Assembly: GCA_026985625.1 (NCBI GenBank)
Contig: JALSQC010000375.1
Coordinates: 1 to 25,531 of the forward strand
DNA: 25,531 nucleotides
DNA from: Bacteroidales bacterium
Lineage (GTDB): Bacteria; Bacteroidota; Bacteroidia; Bacteroidales; JAFGXI01
Direction of reading: 5' to 3'
Shown here: positions 16,409 through 24,470 of the stretch, piece after piece
Numbering within the stretch: the stretch's first letter is position 1
How the letters are laid out: each line of letters opens with the position of its first letter
The notes under the pieces: model-generated
What the model was told of the DNA's origin: nothing
What the model saw: only the letters and a program-made list of their open reading frames with translations
The model's database searches: none
Position numbers and translations under genes: made by a program

Positions 16409-16975
16409 TTACCAGTTGTCGTCGTTTGTTTGCTTTTTAGGCTTTGCCATATATTTTTTTAAATTGTCTATTGTTTTTTTCATATATTCATCGATTTGTT
16501 GCAGGTAAAAGTTGTTGTTTGGTTTGTAGTATGGACCTTTGTCTGCCAACCAACGTTCAATAGGGTATTTTGATGTTTGTTTTAGGTTAATATCATCTAT
16601 AATATATCGATATTTTCCGTCTTTAAACCCAAGTTTTATTGTGTATTGAATAATTCCCGCCATTGTTTTAAGTCCTTTTTTATTTGGAGGGTTTAGTATT
16701 TTAAATCGAGCTTTTCCTAATATTTTGTGTGTTGCTTTATCTTGATTTCTAATAACATTTGTTGGATTTTTATAGTATGTTTTATACCACGATAAACCTT
16801 TATCATACAGTTCGTCGGGAGTTCCTTTTAATTCTATAACACCGGAATATGTTATCATTTTAGTATCCTCGTCTATTGTAAATTTTGGTTGTTCGTAGGT
16901 TTTGTATTTTTGTTTTTGAGCTGTTGCAATAATGCTTATGGATATAAGCATAATAAATATTATTTTTGTTTTCAT
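16409..16975 (-). CDS. DUF4468 domain exported protein
   Basis: 188-residue exported protein with a Sec signal peptide (1-19, IIATAQ). The mature part follows the DUF4468 (TBP-like fold) pattern: FTIDEDTKMITYSGVIELKG (32-51), then P-D-E-L-Y-x-K-G-L-S-W and a Y-Y-K-N-P-T-N-V-I-R-N-Q-D stretch. After this come KILGKARFKI, a YTIKLGFKDGKYRY strand pair and a DDINL end. The C-terminus is a positively charged helix (about 155-188) predicted to be exposed. DUF4468 proteins are Bacteroidota-specific, often secreted or periplasmic, with no assigned biochemical role. The gene starts 12 nt after the propeller/SpoIIE gene, so the two are probably co-expressed. I cannot say whether it acts with the sensor. 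Confidence 0.8.
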   Translation of the reverse strand: MKTKIIFIMLISISIIATAQKQKYKTYEQPKFTIDEDTKMITYSGVIELKGTPDELYDKGLSWYKTYYKNPTNVIRNQDKATHKILGKARFKILNPPNKKGLKTMAGIIQYTIKLGFKDGKYRYIIDDINLKQTSKYPIERWLADKGPYYKPNNNFYLQQIDEYMKKTIDNLKKYMAKPKKQTNDDNW

Positions 16976-16987
16976 AGTTTTTATATT

Positions 16988-19900
16988 TTATAATTTAATT
17001 CCTATTACTAATATATCGTCAAGTTGTTCGTAGCCTTTTGACCATTCGGCTAAGGTATCGTATAAAATAATTCGTTGACGGAACATTGGTTCTTTATGTA
17101 TTTTTAATAGTAGTTCTTTAAATTTTTTGTATTTAAATTTTTTTCCTTTTGGTCCGCCAAATTGGTCGGCATATCCATCGGAAAATATGTATAATCTGTC
17201 ATTTGGTTTAAATTCTATTAAATTATTTTTAAAATTGTCGGTTTTAAAATGGAATCCTATAGGCATTTTGTCGCCTTTAAATTCTTTAAATTCGCCGTCT
17301 CTTATAAGGTAAAGAGGATTATTTGCTCCTGCAAATTCAATTGTTTTTTTATCGAAATTTATTTTGCATAAAGCAATATCCATTCCGTCTTTTGATTTAC
17401 TTTCTTCCTCGGTTTGATGCAACGATATTATAACGTTTTGTCGTAATTTATTTAATATTTCGCTTGCTTGCAGTTCGTCATATTTATTTAATATTTCGTC
17501 GAGAAAAGCTATCCCCAGCATGCTCATAAAAGCTCCGGGAACACCATGTCCCGTGCAATCGGCTGCTGCAATATATAAAATATTATTTTTTTGTTGAACC
17601 CAATAAAAATCGCCACTTACTATATCTCGGGGTTTAAACAACACAAAGCTTTCGGGTAGTATTTTAAATTCTTGTGGTTTTGGCAACAAGGCTTCTTGTA
17701 TATTTTTTGCATAGTTTATACTATCGGTAATATCTTTGTTAACTTGTTCTACAATTTCTTTTTGTTTTACAATTTCTTGTGTTCGTTCTTTTACTATTTT
17801 TTCAAGTTTTATTTTTTCTTTTTTAAGATTTGACTCTCGATATTTTGTATATCCGTAAATTATTAAAAGAATTAAAAACCCTACGGCAGTATAAAACCAC
17901 CATCTTTCGTAAATTGGTTTTTCGATAACAAAAGTAAAATATGCGTTATTTTTTGACCAAATGCCATCGTTATTTGCTGCTTTAACTAAAAAAGTGTATT
18001 CGCCAGGCGGTAAAACAGGATAGTCTTGTTCTGTTTTGCTTGTTGGCGGAGACCAATTTTCGTTAAGTCCTACAAGCTTGTATCTGTATTTAACTTTTTT
18101 TGGATTGACAAAACTCGTTGCTATAAATTTAAAAGTTAAATGGTTTTTGTTGTATGGTAAAGTAAGAGTTTTTTTTGATACGTAATGTTGCCAATCGAAT
18201 GTTGCAAAATCTATTTGCACATCGGTTATTATAACTTTTGGAGCAACTAAGTTGCGTTTTAGTTCTTTAGGATTAAAGCCTGTTATTCCTTTTACCGTGC
18301 CAAACCATATTTTATCTTTAAACAATGTTACTGCATTACGATTACATTCTTGTCCAATAAACCCTTCTTTTGAGCTTATGTGAGTAACGCTAAACTTATG
18401 CGAGTTATGATAATCTGTCAAGTTTATATAGTCGATTCCTTTGCTGGAGCCTATATAAAGAATGTTATTTTTGTCGATGTAGATTGAGTATATATAGTCG
18501 CTGGCTAATCCTCGTTTTGTATTGAATTGTATAAACGAGTCGGCTTCCATTGTATATATTCCTTTGCGCGTTGCAAACCATAGCTGATGCTGTTTATCTT
18601 CAACAATCTTTGATATACTTGATGTTATTCCGTTTTTTTCGTTAAAATGATTTAATTGTTTTGTTTCAAATGAATATTTATAAACTCCGTCGGTTGCTGT
18701 ACAAAACCAATAATTATTTTTAAAGTCTTGAGTTATATATAATACTTCTTTTGGAGTAATATCAGGAAATTGTTTATTAAAGTTTATGAATTTATTATTG
18801 TCTATTATTCCTATTCCCAAGTTTGTTCCATACCAAATTTTATTATCTCTGTCTTTATAAAAGCATCTTATTGATGAGCTTACGATATTTGAGTCTACAA
18901 TGTAATTTATATTGGATAATTTACGAGACGGAAGTTCTCTTACATATGTAAAAAATTTTTTTTGATATAGATAATACACCGATAGTCTCGAAACGGACCC
19001 AATCCATATTTTGTCGCTATCGGCTATCATTGAATATATAGATGAACTTGTTTTTCGAGGAGAAAGATTTTTTATTATTGCTTTATCGGTATGGGTTGGT
19101 TTTAGAATTGATATGCCTCCGTCGGTTCCTATGTATAGATTTGTATCTCCAACATTTAGCAAATATGTTATGTTATTATTAATAATATTGTCTTTTGAAT
19201 TAAAGTTTATAAACGGAAATGGAGGAATTTTTACTAGCCCCGAATTTGAGCCTAACCAAAAGTTGTTTTCTCTGTCAATAAATATTGCTCTAAATCTAAA
19301 GCCATTAAACATTTTTGAGCTGTTTGATGTTAAATAATCTGACAAGGAATCAAATTTTTCGGGTATTTTATAGTTAATAAGCCAACCGTAATATGTTGCA
19401 AACCAAATATTACCATTTATATCTTTTGCTGCAGAAGTAAATGTTTGTTGCATTTTTTTATTATATACATATAATTTGTTGTTGTGGTATATATTCATAC
19501 AATGGTCGTTTCCTAACCATATATTTCCTTTTTTATCTTCGATTATCGACCGCACTGTATTGTTACCCAAGTTATTATCTTTTGTATATGTGGTGTATTT
19601 GTTATTTTCTAATTTTACAACACCATGGCGTTCTGTTCCAAACCAACCTCTGTTTTTTGAATCGAAAAATACTTTTAATATTTTAAATTCTTTTAATATT
19701 GGATTTTCGTCTATTCGTTTAAATTTTCCGTTAACAAATTTAGCAGCTCCGCTATATGTTCCTACCCAAATTGTTCCCGTTTTATCTTGTGTTATATCAA
19801 AAATTAAATTATTTGGCAAGCCTTCATTTGTAGTAAATTTTTTAAATGTTTTTCCATTGTAAAGAGCTAATCCATCGTTTGTTCCAATCCAATAACGATT

Positions 19901-20173
19901 TTTATTGTCTGTAAATATTTTGTAAACAATATTATTTGGTAATCCTGAGTTTGTATTTAGGTTGTTAAATTTTTGTCCGTCGTAAATATCTATACCTCCA
20001 CCTATGGTTCCAAACCATATTTTTCCTAACGAGTCTTGAATCATAGTAAATACCTGCGATTGAGACAATCCGTTTTCGGAATTATATAAATCGTAATAAT
20101 AATTTTGTGATTTTAAGCCGGAAAAACTTAAAATTAATAACAAAATAAATATTATTTCTCTTATTTGTTTCAA
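16988..20173 (-). CDS. periplasmic propeller sensor fused to SpoIIE-type phosphatase
   Basis: Large one-piece signalling protein (1061 residues from the preferred TTG start). A signal peptide (MKQIREIIFILLLILSFSG) is followed by about 630 residues of two-component regulator propeller repeats, each with a D/N-x-x-x-x-x-W-x-G-T/S element (e.g. KIWFGTIGGG, RYWIGTNDG, NIWLGND). Next come a Y_Y_Y Ig-like domain (about 647-750), one membrane helix (758-775) and a coiled coil (about 781-818). The C-terminal PP2C/SpoIIE phosphatase (about 820-1061) keeps metal-binding D855 (SGDFYW), D872 (DCTGHG), D999 (SDGYADQ) and D1052-D1053 (LDDILVIG). A histidine kinase, usual after this sensor, is absent. The output is dephosphorylation of a Ser/Thr protein, probably an anti-anti-sigma-type target not present here. 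A longer reading from TTG 20206 exists. Confidence 0.9.
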   Translation of the reverse strand: MKQIREIIFILLLILSFSGLKSQNYYYDLYNSENGLSQSQVFTMIQDSLGKIWFGTIGGGIDIYDGQKFNNLNTNSGLPNNIVYKIFTDNKNRYWIGTNDGLALYNGKTFKKFTTNEGLPNNLIFDITQDKTGTIWVGTYSGAAKFVNGKFKRIDENPILKEFKILKVFFDSKNRGWFGTERHGVVKLENNKYTTYTKDNNLGNNTVRSIIEDKKGNIWLGNDHCMNIYHNNKLYVYNKKMQQTFTSAAKDINGNIWFATYYGWLINYKIPEKFDSLSDYLTSNSSKMFNGFRFRAIFIDRENNFWLGSNSGLVKIPPFPFINFNSKDNIINNNITYLLNVGDTNLYIGTDGGISILKPTHTDKAIIKNLSPRKTSSSIYSMIADSDKIWIGSVSRLSVYYLYQKKFFTYVRELPSRKLSNINYIVDSNIVSSSIRCFYKDRDNKIWYGTNLGIGIIDNNKFINFNKQFPDITPKEVLYITQDFKNNYWFCTATDGVYKYSFETKQLNHFNEKNGITSSISKIVEDKQHQLWFATRKGIYTMEADSFIQFNTKRGLASDYIYSIYIDKNNILYIGSSKGIDYINLTDYHNSHKFSVTHISSKEGFIGQECNRNAVTLFKDKIWFGTVKGITGFNPKELKRNLVAPKVIITDVQIDFATFDWQHYVSKKTLTLPYNKNHLTFKFIATSFVNPKKVKYRYKLVGLNENWSPPTSKTEQDYPVLPPGEYTFLVKAANNDGIWSKNNAYFTFVIEKPIYERWWFYTAVGFLILLIIYGYTKYRESNLKKEKIKLEKIVKERTQEIVKQKEIVEQVNKDITDSINYAKNIQEALLPKPQEFKILPESFVLFKPRDIVSGDFYWVQQKNNILYIAAADCTGHGVPGAFMSMLGIAFLDEILNKYDELQASEILNKLRQNVIISLHQTEEESKSKDGMDIALCKINFDKKTIEFAGANNPLYLIRDGEFKEFKGDKMPIGFHFKTDNFKNNLIEFKPNDRLYIFSDGYADQFGGPKGKKFKYKKFKELLLKIHKEPMFRQRIILYDTLAEWSKGYEQLDDILVIGIKL

Positions 20174-20203
20174 AAAATTTAATTTAATTAACTTGTAAAG
20201 ATA

Positions 20204-20211
20204 CAAAAATA
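20204..20211 (-). promoter_or_regulatory. -7 element for the SpoIIE gene
   Basis: On the minus strand this reads TATTTTTG, a perfect TAnnTTTG. The predicted start near 20197 lies 24 nt upstream of the TTG at 20173 and downstream of the TTG at 20206. If real, it favours the shorter protein and gives the gene an internal promoter inside the cluster. No good -33 element was seen. Confidence 0.4.
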
Positions 20212-20216
20212 GATTA

Positions 20217-21314
20217 TTATTTAATAATAAATTTGCAAGATATTGGATAATGATCGGAATATTCTTTTTTAATTACTTTATAATTAAAAGAATATAATTG
20301 TTTGCTGTAAAGAATATAATCTATTCGGAACGATGGAAATTTTCCGGAATATGTGTTACTTATTCCTACTCCCGACTCGCAAAAAGCATCTAAAAGGTTG
20401 TTTGATATTATTTTGTGATAGGTATAAGAAATAGGTGTATCGTTAAAATCGCCACATACAATTACTTTGTAAGGTGAGTTTTTTATTTTTTTTGATAGTT
20501 TGTCAACTTGTAAGGCTCTTTTTTTAAATGCAATTTTTAATCGGTTAAAAATATTTTTTGCTCCTGATATTTCTTTTTTGTTTATCGATAAATTTAAACT
20601 GTCGATAAATTTGTAATCGTCTTCTGCAAATTTAATCGATTGTAAATGGTTATTAAAAACCCTTACGGTATCATTATTTATTAATAAGTCAGAAAAAATT
20701 GTAAAATTTCTGGAATCGGGGTATTTTATCTTGCCTGAGTTAATTATAGGAAATCGCGATAAGGTAATTAATCCAAAATGAAAAGCATTACGTTTTACAT
20801 TTGCATCGGCAACGTAATAATTTTTTGCTTTTTGAAATTCTATTAATGTATCTAATGTTTTAAATTTTTTTGTAATGTCGTAATAAAATTCTTGCAAACA
20901 TATTATATCGGCGTTTTCGTTTTTTATAATGTTAAAAATTTTATTGCGTATTTTTTTATTATTTTTCCAATCGTATAAACCAAATTGTTTTACATTGTAA
21001 GATAATATTTTAAACGATTTTTTATTTTCGGATTTTGTTTTAAAAAAATTATCGAATTGAAAAAAATCGGTAAAAAACGAAAATCCCACAAAAAATATAA
21101 ACAACCAAACATATAGTAATTTGTAACGTTTACGTATAAACCAATAAATTGCAAATACAAATCCTAAAAAAAATATAAAAGGGTATGCTAATCCGAAAAA
21201 TGCAAATAAATAATATTTAGACGGACTTAAATATATTGATAAATACGATAATATTTGAAAAAATATTATTATAAAAAATATTACAACAAGTATCTTGTTT
21301 AAGAATCGTCTCAT
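20217..21314 (-). CDS. membrane EEP-fold phosphoesterase
   Basis: 365-residue endonuclease/exonuclease/phosphatase family protein. Three N-terminal membrane helices (about 8-30, 36-59 and 65-84) carry a periplasmic EEP domain. All catalytic positions are visible: N107 in ILSYNVKQF, E142 in CLQEFYYD, H223 in NNHLQS, D289 and N291 in CGDFNDTP, IDYILYS (331-337) and D354-H355 in YSDHYPI. This three-helix form, directly downstream of two rhomboid genes, is an arrangement I recall as conserved across many Bacteroidota; its substrate has not been established. Its ATG overlaps the stop of rhomboid B (ATGA), indicating translational coupling. It differs from the single-helix EEP protein at 7850 and shares only the fold motifs. 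Confidence 0.88.
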   Translation of the reverse strand: MRRFLNKILVVIFFIIIFFQILSYLSIYLSPSKYYLFAFFGLAYPFIFFLGFVFAIYWFIRKRYKLLYVWLFIFFVGFSFFTDFFQFDNFFKTKSENKKSFKILSYNVKQFGLYDWKNNKKIRNKIFNIIKNENADIICLQEFYYDITKKFKTLDTLIEFQKAKNYYVADANVKRNAFHFGLITLSRFPIINSGKIKYPDSRNFTIFSDLLINNDTVRVFNNHLQSIKFAEDDYKFIDSLNLSINKKEISGAKNIFNRLKIAFKKRALQVDKLSKKIKNSPYKVIVCGDFNDTPISYTYHKIISNNLLDAFCESGVGISNTYSGKFPSFRIDYILYSKQLYSFNYKVIKKEYSDHYPISCKFIIK

Positions 21315-22201
21315 TTATTTTTTTTGCTTGCAGAAAATAAAATTTCTTTTTCTTTTTTTGTTAAACTGTTATACCCCGATTTTGATATTTTATCTAAAAT
21401 TATATCTATTTGTTTTTGTTGTTCGGCTTTTTGTTTGTTATAGTCGTAATCGTTACGAGGTGGTTTTTTTGATTTATATTTTACTTTCATTTTGGGTTTT
21501 GTTTTAAAAAAATTTGTAAAGCCCAAAAATATTTTATCAAAAAAATTTATGTTTTTTCCTTGTTTTAATTGCAAATATGCTACAAAGCCAAAAAATGCTC
21601 CTCCTAAATGAGCTATATGTCCTCCGGAATTTTCTCCGGCTATGCTTATAATGTCTAAAAGTATCGAAAATAAAGCTATATATTTTAATTTTATATTTCC
21701 TATAAACATTAATCTAATTGTATAATTTGGAACATAAAAAGATATTGTTGTAACTATTGCCAATATTGATGCCGATGCTCCAAGTGCAACCGAATAGTCT
21801 TTATAAGCCGAAAAGGCAGGAAAAATATTAAATGCAATAATGTAAAATAACCCACCGAATATGCCTCCAAGCAAATATATTGTTACTAATTTTTTTTGTG
21901 ATAAAAACTCTAAAAAGATTTTACCAAACCAATAAAGCCAAAGCATATTAAAGAGTATATGTAAAAATCCTTCGTGTAAAAATTGGTATGTAATTATACT
22001 CCAAGGTCGTAATAAAAACAATGAAAAATTTGATGGCAGCGATAACCAGTAAACTATTATATTATTATCGGTAATCTGAAAAAGAAAAAGAAAAATGTAT
22101 AAAATTTTTATTACTAAAAAAACTGCAATATTTAAATAAATAAGTTTTGTAAGATTACTACCAAATCGAAAATCGCGTTTTATTTGTTCCCAAATATCCA
22201 T
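21311..22201 (-). CDS. rhomboid intramembrane serine protease (B) with DUF6576-like tail
   Basis: 296-residue rhomboid. Helix 2 motif is FLHEGFLHILFNMLW (75-89), catalytic S143 lies in GASASILA (GxSA rather than the usual GxSG), and catalytic H198 is in HIAHLGGAFFG. After the last helix comes a basic linker (about 228-250) and a cytosolic tail (263-296) with I-D-x-I-L-D-K-I-S-x-S-G-Y-N-S-L-T-K-x-E-K-E. This tail matches the DUF6576 domain found behind many Bacteroidota rhomboids. It follows rhomboid A with no intervening base and overlaps the EEP gene by 4 nt. The two proteases and the EEP protein are therefore made from one message. The tail may bring a cytosolic partner, but no function is known. 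Confidence 0.92.
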   Translation of the reverse strand: MDIWEQIKRDFRFGSNLTKLIYLNIAVFLVIKILYIFLFLFQITDNNIIVYWLSLPSNFSLFLLRPWSIITYQFLHEGFLHILFNMLWLYWFGKIFLEFLSQKKLVTIYLLGGIFGGLFYIIAFNIFPAFSAYKDYSVALGASASILAIVTTISFYVPNYTIRLMFIGNIKLKYIALFSILLDIISIAGENSGGHIAHLGGAFFGFVAYLQLKQGKNINFFDKIFLGFTNFFKTKPKMKVKYKSKKPPRNDYDYNKQKAEQQKQIDIILDKISKSGYNSLTKKEKEILFSASKKNK

Positions 22202-23056
22202 TTAAAAATTATTATAGTGATTTTTAAATTGATTTTTTTTCCATATCATTAATAAAATAAATCCAAAAAGCATACCTCCAAGGTGAGCAAAATGTGCAAC
22301 ATTATCACTACTCGAGAATCCCGAGTATAACTCTAATGCTCCATAAAATATTACAAACCATTTTGCTTTTACCGGAATAGCAAAGTAAACATAAATTAAC
22401 GAGTTTGGAAAAGTCATGCCAAAAGCTAATAAAATTCCAAATACAGCCCCCGACGCTCCTATAACGACAGGCGTATTAAGAAAATCAGCTTTATATTGAG
22501 TAATAAAATCTACTGCTAAAGAAAGAGCTTGACTGTTGTGCCCCGAGTTTACAAAATTATTGTATTGTGTTAAAAAATTATTAAAATGATTTTGAATATC
22601 ATAAGAAATTACTTGAAAATTATTTGATTCGATAAAAGTTTTAAAATCTACAAGAGATGGATTGTTTAAAAAATTGTTTATATTATGTAAAACAGGTGAT
22701 ACTTGAAAGTAAAAAACAATATAATGTGTTAAACCTGCTCCTATACCTGTAAATAAATAATAAAACAAAAATTTTTTACCGCCCCAAATATTTTCCATTA
22801 CATTACCAAACATCCACAAAGCAAACATATTAAAAAGTATATGTGTAAACCCTCCGTGCAAAAACATATATGTAATAAATTGTAAAGGATTAAATCTTTC
22901 AGCCGAAAAATAATGTAAGCCTAAATAATTTATAATATCTATATGAAATACCGATTGAATGGAATATTGTGCTAAAAAAAATAAAATATTTATAATTAAA
23001 AGATTTTTAATTACCGGAGGAAGTGTCCTATAACTTGTTGGTCTAAATTGGCTCAT
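22202..23056 (-). CDS. rhomboid intramembrane serine protease (A) with luminal insert
   Basis: 284-residue rhomboid and first gene of the minus-strand cluster. The helix 2 motif is FLHGGFTHILFNMFALW (65-81), catalytic S202 lies in GASGAVFG and catalytic H258 in HFAHLGGMLFG. Between the third hydrophobic helix and the serine helix there is an insert of about 75 residues (120-195), polar and rich in Asn, Phe and Gln, absent from rhomboids B and C of this window. It should lie on the periplasmic side or over the active site. I recall similar inserts in Bacteroidota homologues. The ATG is immediately preceded by a T tract from a terminator-like hairpin. It ends exactly where rhomboid B starts. 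Confidence 0.92.
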   Translation of the reverse strand: MSQFRPTSYRTLPPVIKNLLIINILFFLAQYSIQSVFHIDIINYLGLHYFSAERFNPLQFITYMFLHGGFTHILFNMFALWMFGNVMENIWGGKKFLFYYLFTGIGAGLTHYIVFYFQVSPVLHNINNFLNNPSLVDFKTFIESNNFQVISYDIQNHFNNFLTQYNNFVNSGHNSQALSLAVDFITQYKADFLNTPVVIGASGAVFGILLAFGMTFPNSLIYVYFAIPVKAKWFVIFYGALELYSGFSSSDNVAHFAHLGGMLFGFILLMIWKKNQFKNHYNNF

Positions 23057-23090
23057 AAAAAAATATTTCTGTAAAAATACAGAAATATTT
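23054..23090 (-). terminator. terminator-like hairpin between the porin gene and rhomboid A
   Basis: On the minus strand a 13-bp perfect stem (arms 23090-23078 and 23073-23061, core ATTTCTGTA/TACAGAAAT) with a four-base loop is followed by a T tract that runs into the ATG of rhomboid A at 23056. It has the form of an intrinsic terminator for the porin gene, 71 nt after its stop. It would also fold in the leader of any read-through message. Confidence 0.75.
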
Positions 23091-23160
23091 ATTATTTGCT
23101 ATAATTTAATAACTTGTAAATTTGTTAATAATTATTAACGGTTTAATTTTTATGTTAATT

Positions 23161-24246
23161 CTAAAAATGAACTTCTAAAGCAATCTCTGTAAAATATTTA
23201 TTTGCACTATCGAAATTATAATCAAGTATTACTTTTGATTTTTTAGTAAATTTATAAGCAAAACCTGCTATATATCTGTTTTTTTCAGTAGGTTTAGTTT
23301 CTTGCAAATTAAAATAATCGTAACGTCCAAAAGCTGATATTTTATATTTTGGAATTTTAAACTCGGCAAAAACAGAATATCCCGAGAATGGTGTAGATTT
23401 ATTATTTGTATTAATCCATGTTCCCGACGAATTTCCTAATCCTGTAAAATATTGTCCTGTTAATACAATATTTTTTGCCTCAAAAGATAAAAAACCTGCA
23501 TTTAACATAAAGTCGGGGTCAGTTTTTATGTTTCCTTTTCCGAATATTCCGAAATACGATATTTGTAAACCGGATATTTTATCGGGAAATGGTCGTAATG
23601 ATAAACGCGTTTCGATATTTTTAGAAAAATTATTTTCCATAGCATGATAACCGCCACCGTTATAAACTCCAAGAGCAAAACTACCGTATTTACCGGGATA
23701 ATGATGATTAATGTTTTTTAATTGTTCTTTATTTAGTTTTCCTCCTAACAAAGCATTATATGTAATTCCAAAACCTGCAGAGTTAAAAAGATGAAACGAT
23801 TCGGTTGCCATTTTGCCTTGGACACGATAAGCGTTTATATGTTCCTCGTAATCGAGCCAAGGACGGTGAACCTGTCCAAACTCAAAATATGAATTTGTTA
23901 AAACACTAGAAAACTCTGGTAAATTCCATTGCATATACAGATATTTAAAACGCAACTCTATATTTCCTTTGTCGTCACCTTCGTCGTCGAATGTTAAATC
24001 TTGTGTTATGCGGGATGTTAAATTTTTTGATAATTTTGTTTTAATTGTTAAATATGCTCTACGCATTGTAAAATAATTATATAACGAGTCGCTATATCCC
24101 CGTTGATAAACTAAAAACCATTGTCCGTGTATTTCGGTGTTTTTTATAATCAAAGGTAATTGATTTTTTGTTGAATCAGATAATTGTTTTGCCGATAATC
24201 CTATGCTAATAACAGATATTAAAATTGTTAAAATTAATATTTTCAT
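23161..24246 (-). CDS. porin-like outer-membrane beta-barrel protein
   Basis: 361-residue exported protein with a signal peptide (1-19, ending LSA). The mature chain is a series of alternating aromatic strands and ends in phenylalanine (EIALEVHF), the usual outer-membrane barrel signal. The early pattern (RRAYLTIKTKLSKNLTSRIT, then KYLYMQW and GQVHRPWLDYEE) resembles the phosphate-selective porin O/P group or similar 14- to 16-strand porins annotated in Bacteroidota. I could not assign a substrate. It has its own -7 element 46 nt upstream and a terminator-like hairpin 71 nt downstream, so it is probably a separate unit. It may sometimes read through into rhomboid A. Confidence 0.75.
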   Translation of the reverse strand: MKILILTILISVISIGLSAKQLSDSTKNQLPLIIKNTEIHGQWFLVYQRGYSDSLYNYFTMRRAYLTIKTKLSKNLTSRITQDLTFDDEGDDKGNIELRFKYLYMQWNLPEFSSVLTNSYFEFGQVHRPWLDYEEHINAYRVQGKMATESFHLFNSAGFGITYNALLGGKLNKEQLKNINHHYPGKYGSFALGVYNGGGYHAMENNFSKNIETRLSLRPFPDKISGLQISYFGIFGKGNIKTDPDFMLNAGFLSFEAKNIVLTGQYFTGLGNSSGTWINTNNKSTPFSGYSVFAEFKIPKYKISAFGRYDYFNLQETKPTEKNRYIAGFAYKFTKKSKVILDYNFDSANKYFTEIALEVHF

Positions 24247-24292
24247 ATTTATATTTCTTAATATTTAAAATAAATTTTAATTATTTGTATGA

Positions 24293-24300
24293 CAAAATTA
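24293..24300 (-). promoter_or_regulatory. -7 element for the porin-like gene
   Basis: On the minus strand this reads TAATTTTG, a perfect TAnnTTTG, 46 nt upstream of the porin ATG (24246). No clear TTTG lies at -33. It is divergent from the lipoprotein promoter in the same intergenic region. Confidence 0.5.
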
Positions 24301-24381
24301 GAAATATAAAGTAACATAATAAAAGGCTTAATAAAAACTTAACAATTTTTTAACATACAGTAGGTTTGTAAATTTATGATA

Positions 24382-24403
24382 TATTTTATTAAATAATAAA
24401 ATA
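24382..24403. repeat. AT-only palindrome in the divergent intergenic region
   Basis: TATTTTATTA and TAATAAAATA (24382-24391 and 24394-24403) are perfect inverted arms separated by AA. The element lies between two divergent promoters, in the only intergenic space here longer than 200 bases (24247-24470). It could be an operator, but base composition alone makes such palindromes common. Nothing else is recognised in this gap besides the two -7 elements. Confidence 0.3.
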
Positions 24404-24439
24404 CGGGATTTTACTTACTTAAGTTAAAATAATTAAATA

Positions 24440-24447
24440 TACATTTG
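24440..24447 (+). promoter_or_regulatory. -7 element for the lipoprotein gene
   Basis: TACATTTG is a perfect TAnnTTTG, 23 nt upstream of the ATG at 24471. The -33 region reads TTACTT rather than TTTG. Confidence 0.5.
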
Positions 24448-24470
24448 TATAAAATTTAAACTAAAAAATT

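Noticed and set aside
19441..19862. Overlapping plus-strand open frames opposite the propeller domain
   Set aside because: They are composition-driven shadows of the SpoIIE gene; the cysteine- and tyrosine-rich translations carry no recognisable domain.
16988..20173. Direct sequence repeats in the propeller region as a mobile or repeat element
   Set aside because: The repetition is at the protein level (beta-propeller blades) with diverged DNA, as expected for this domain.
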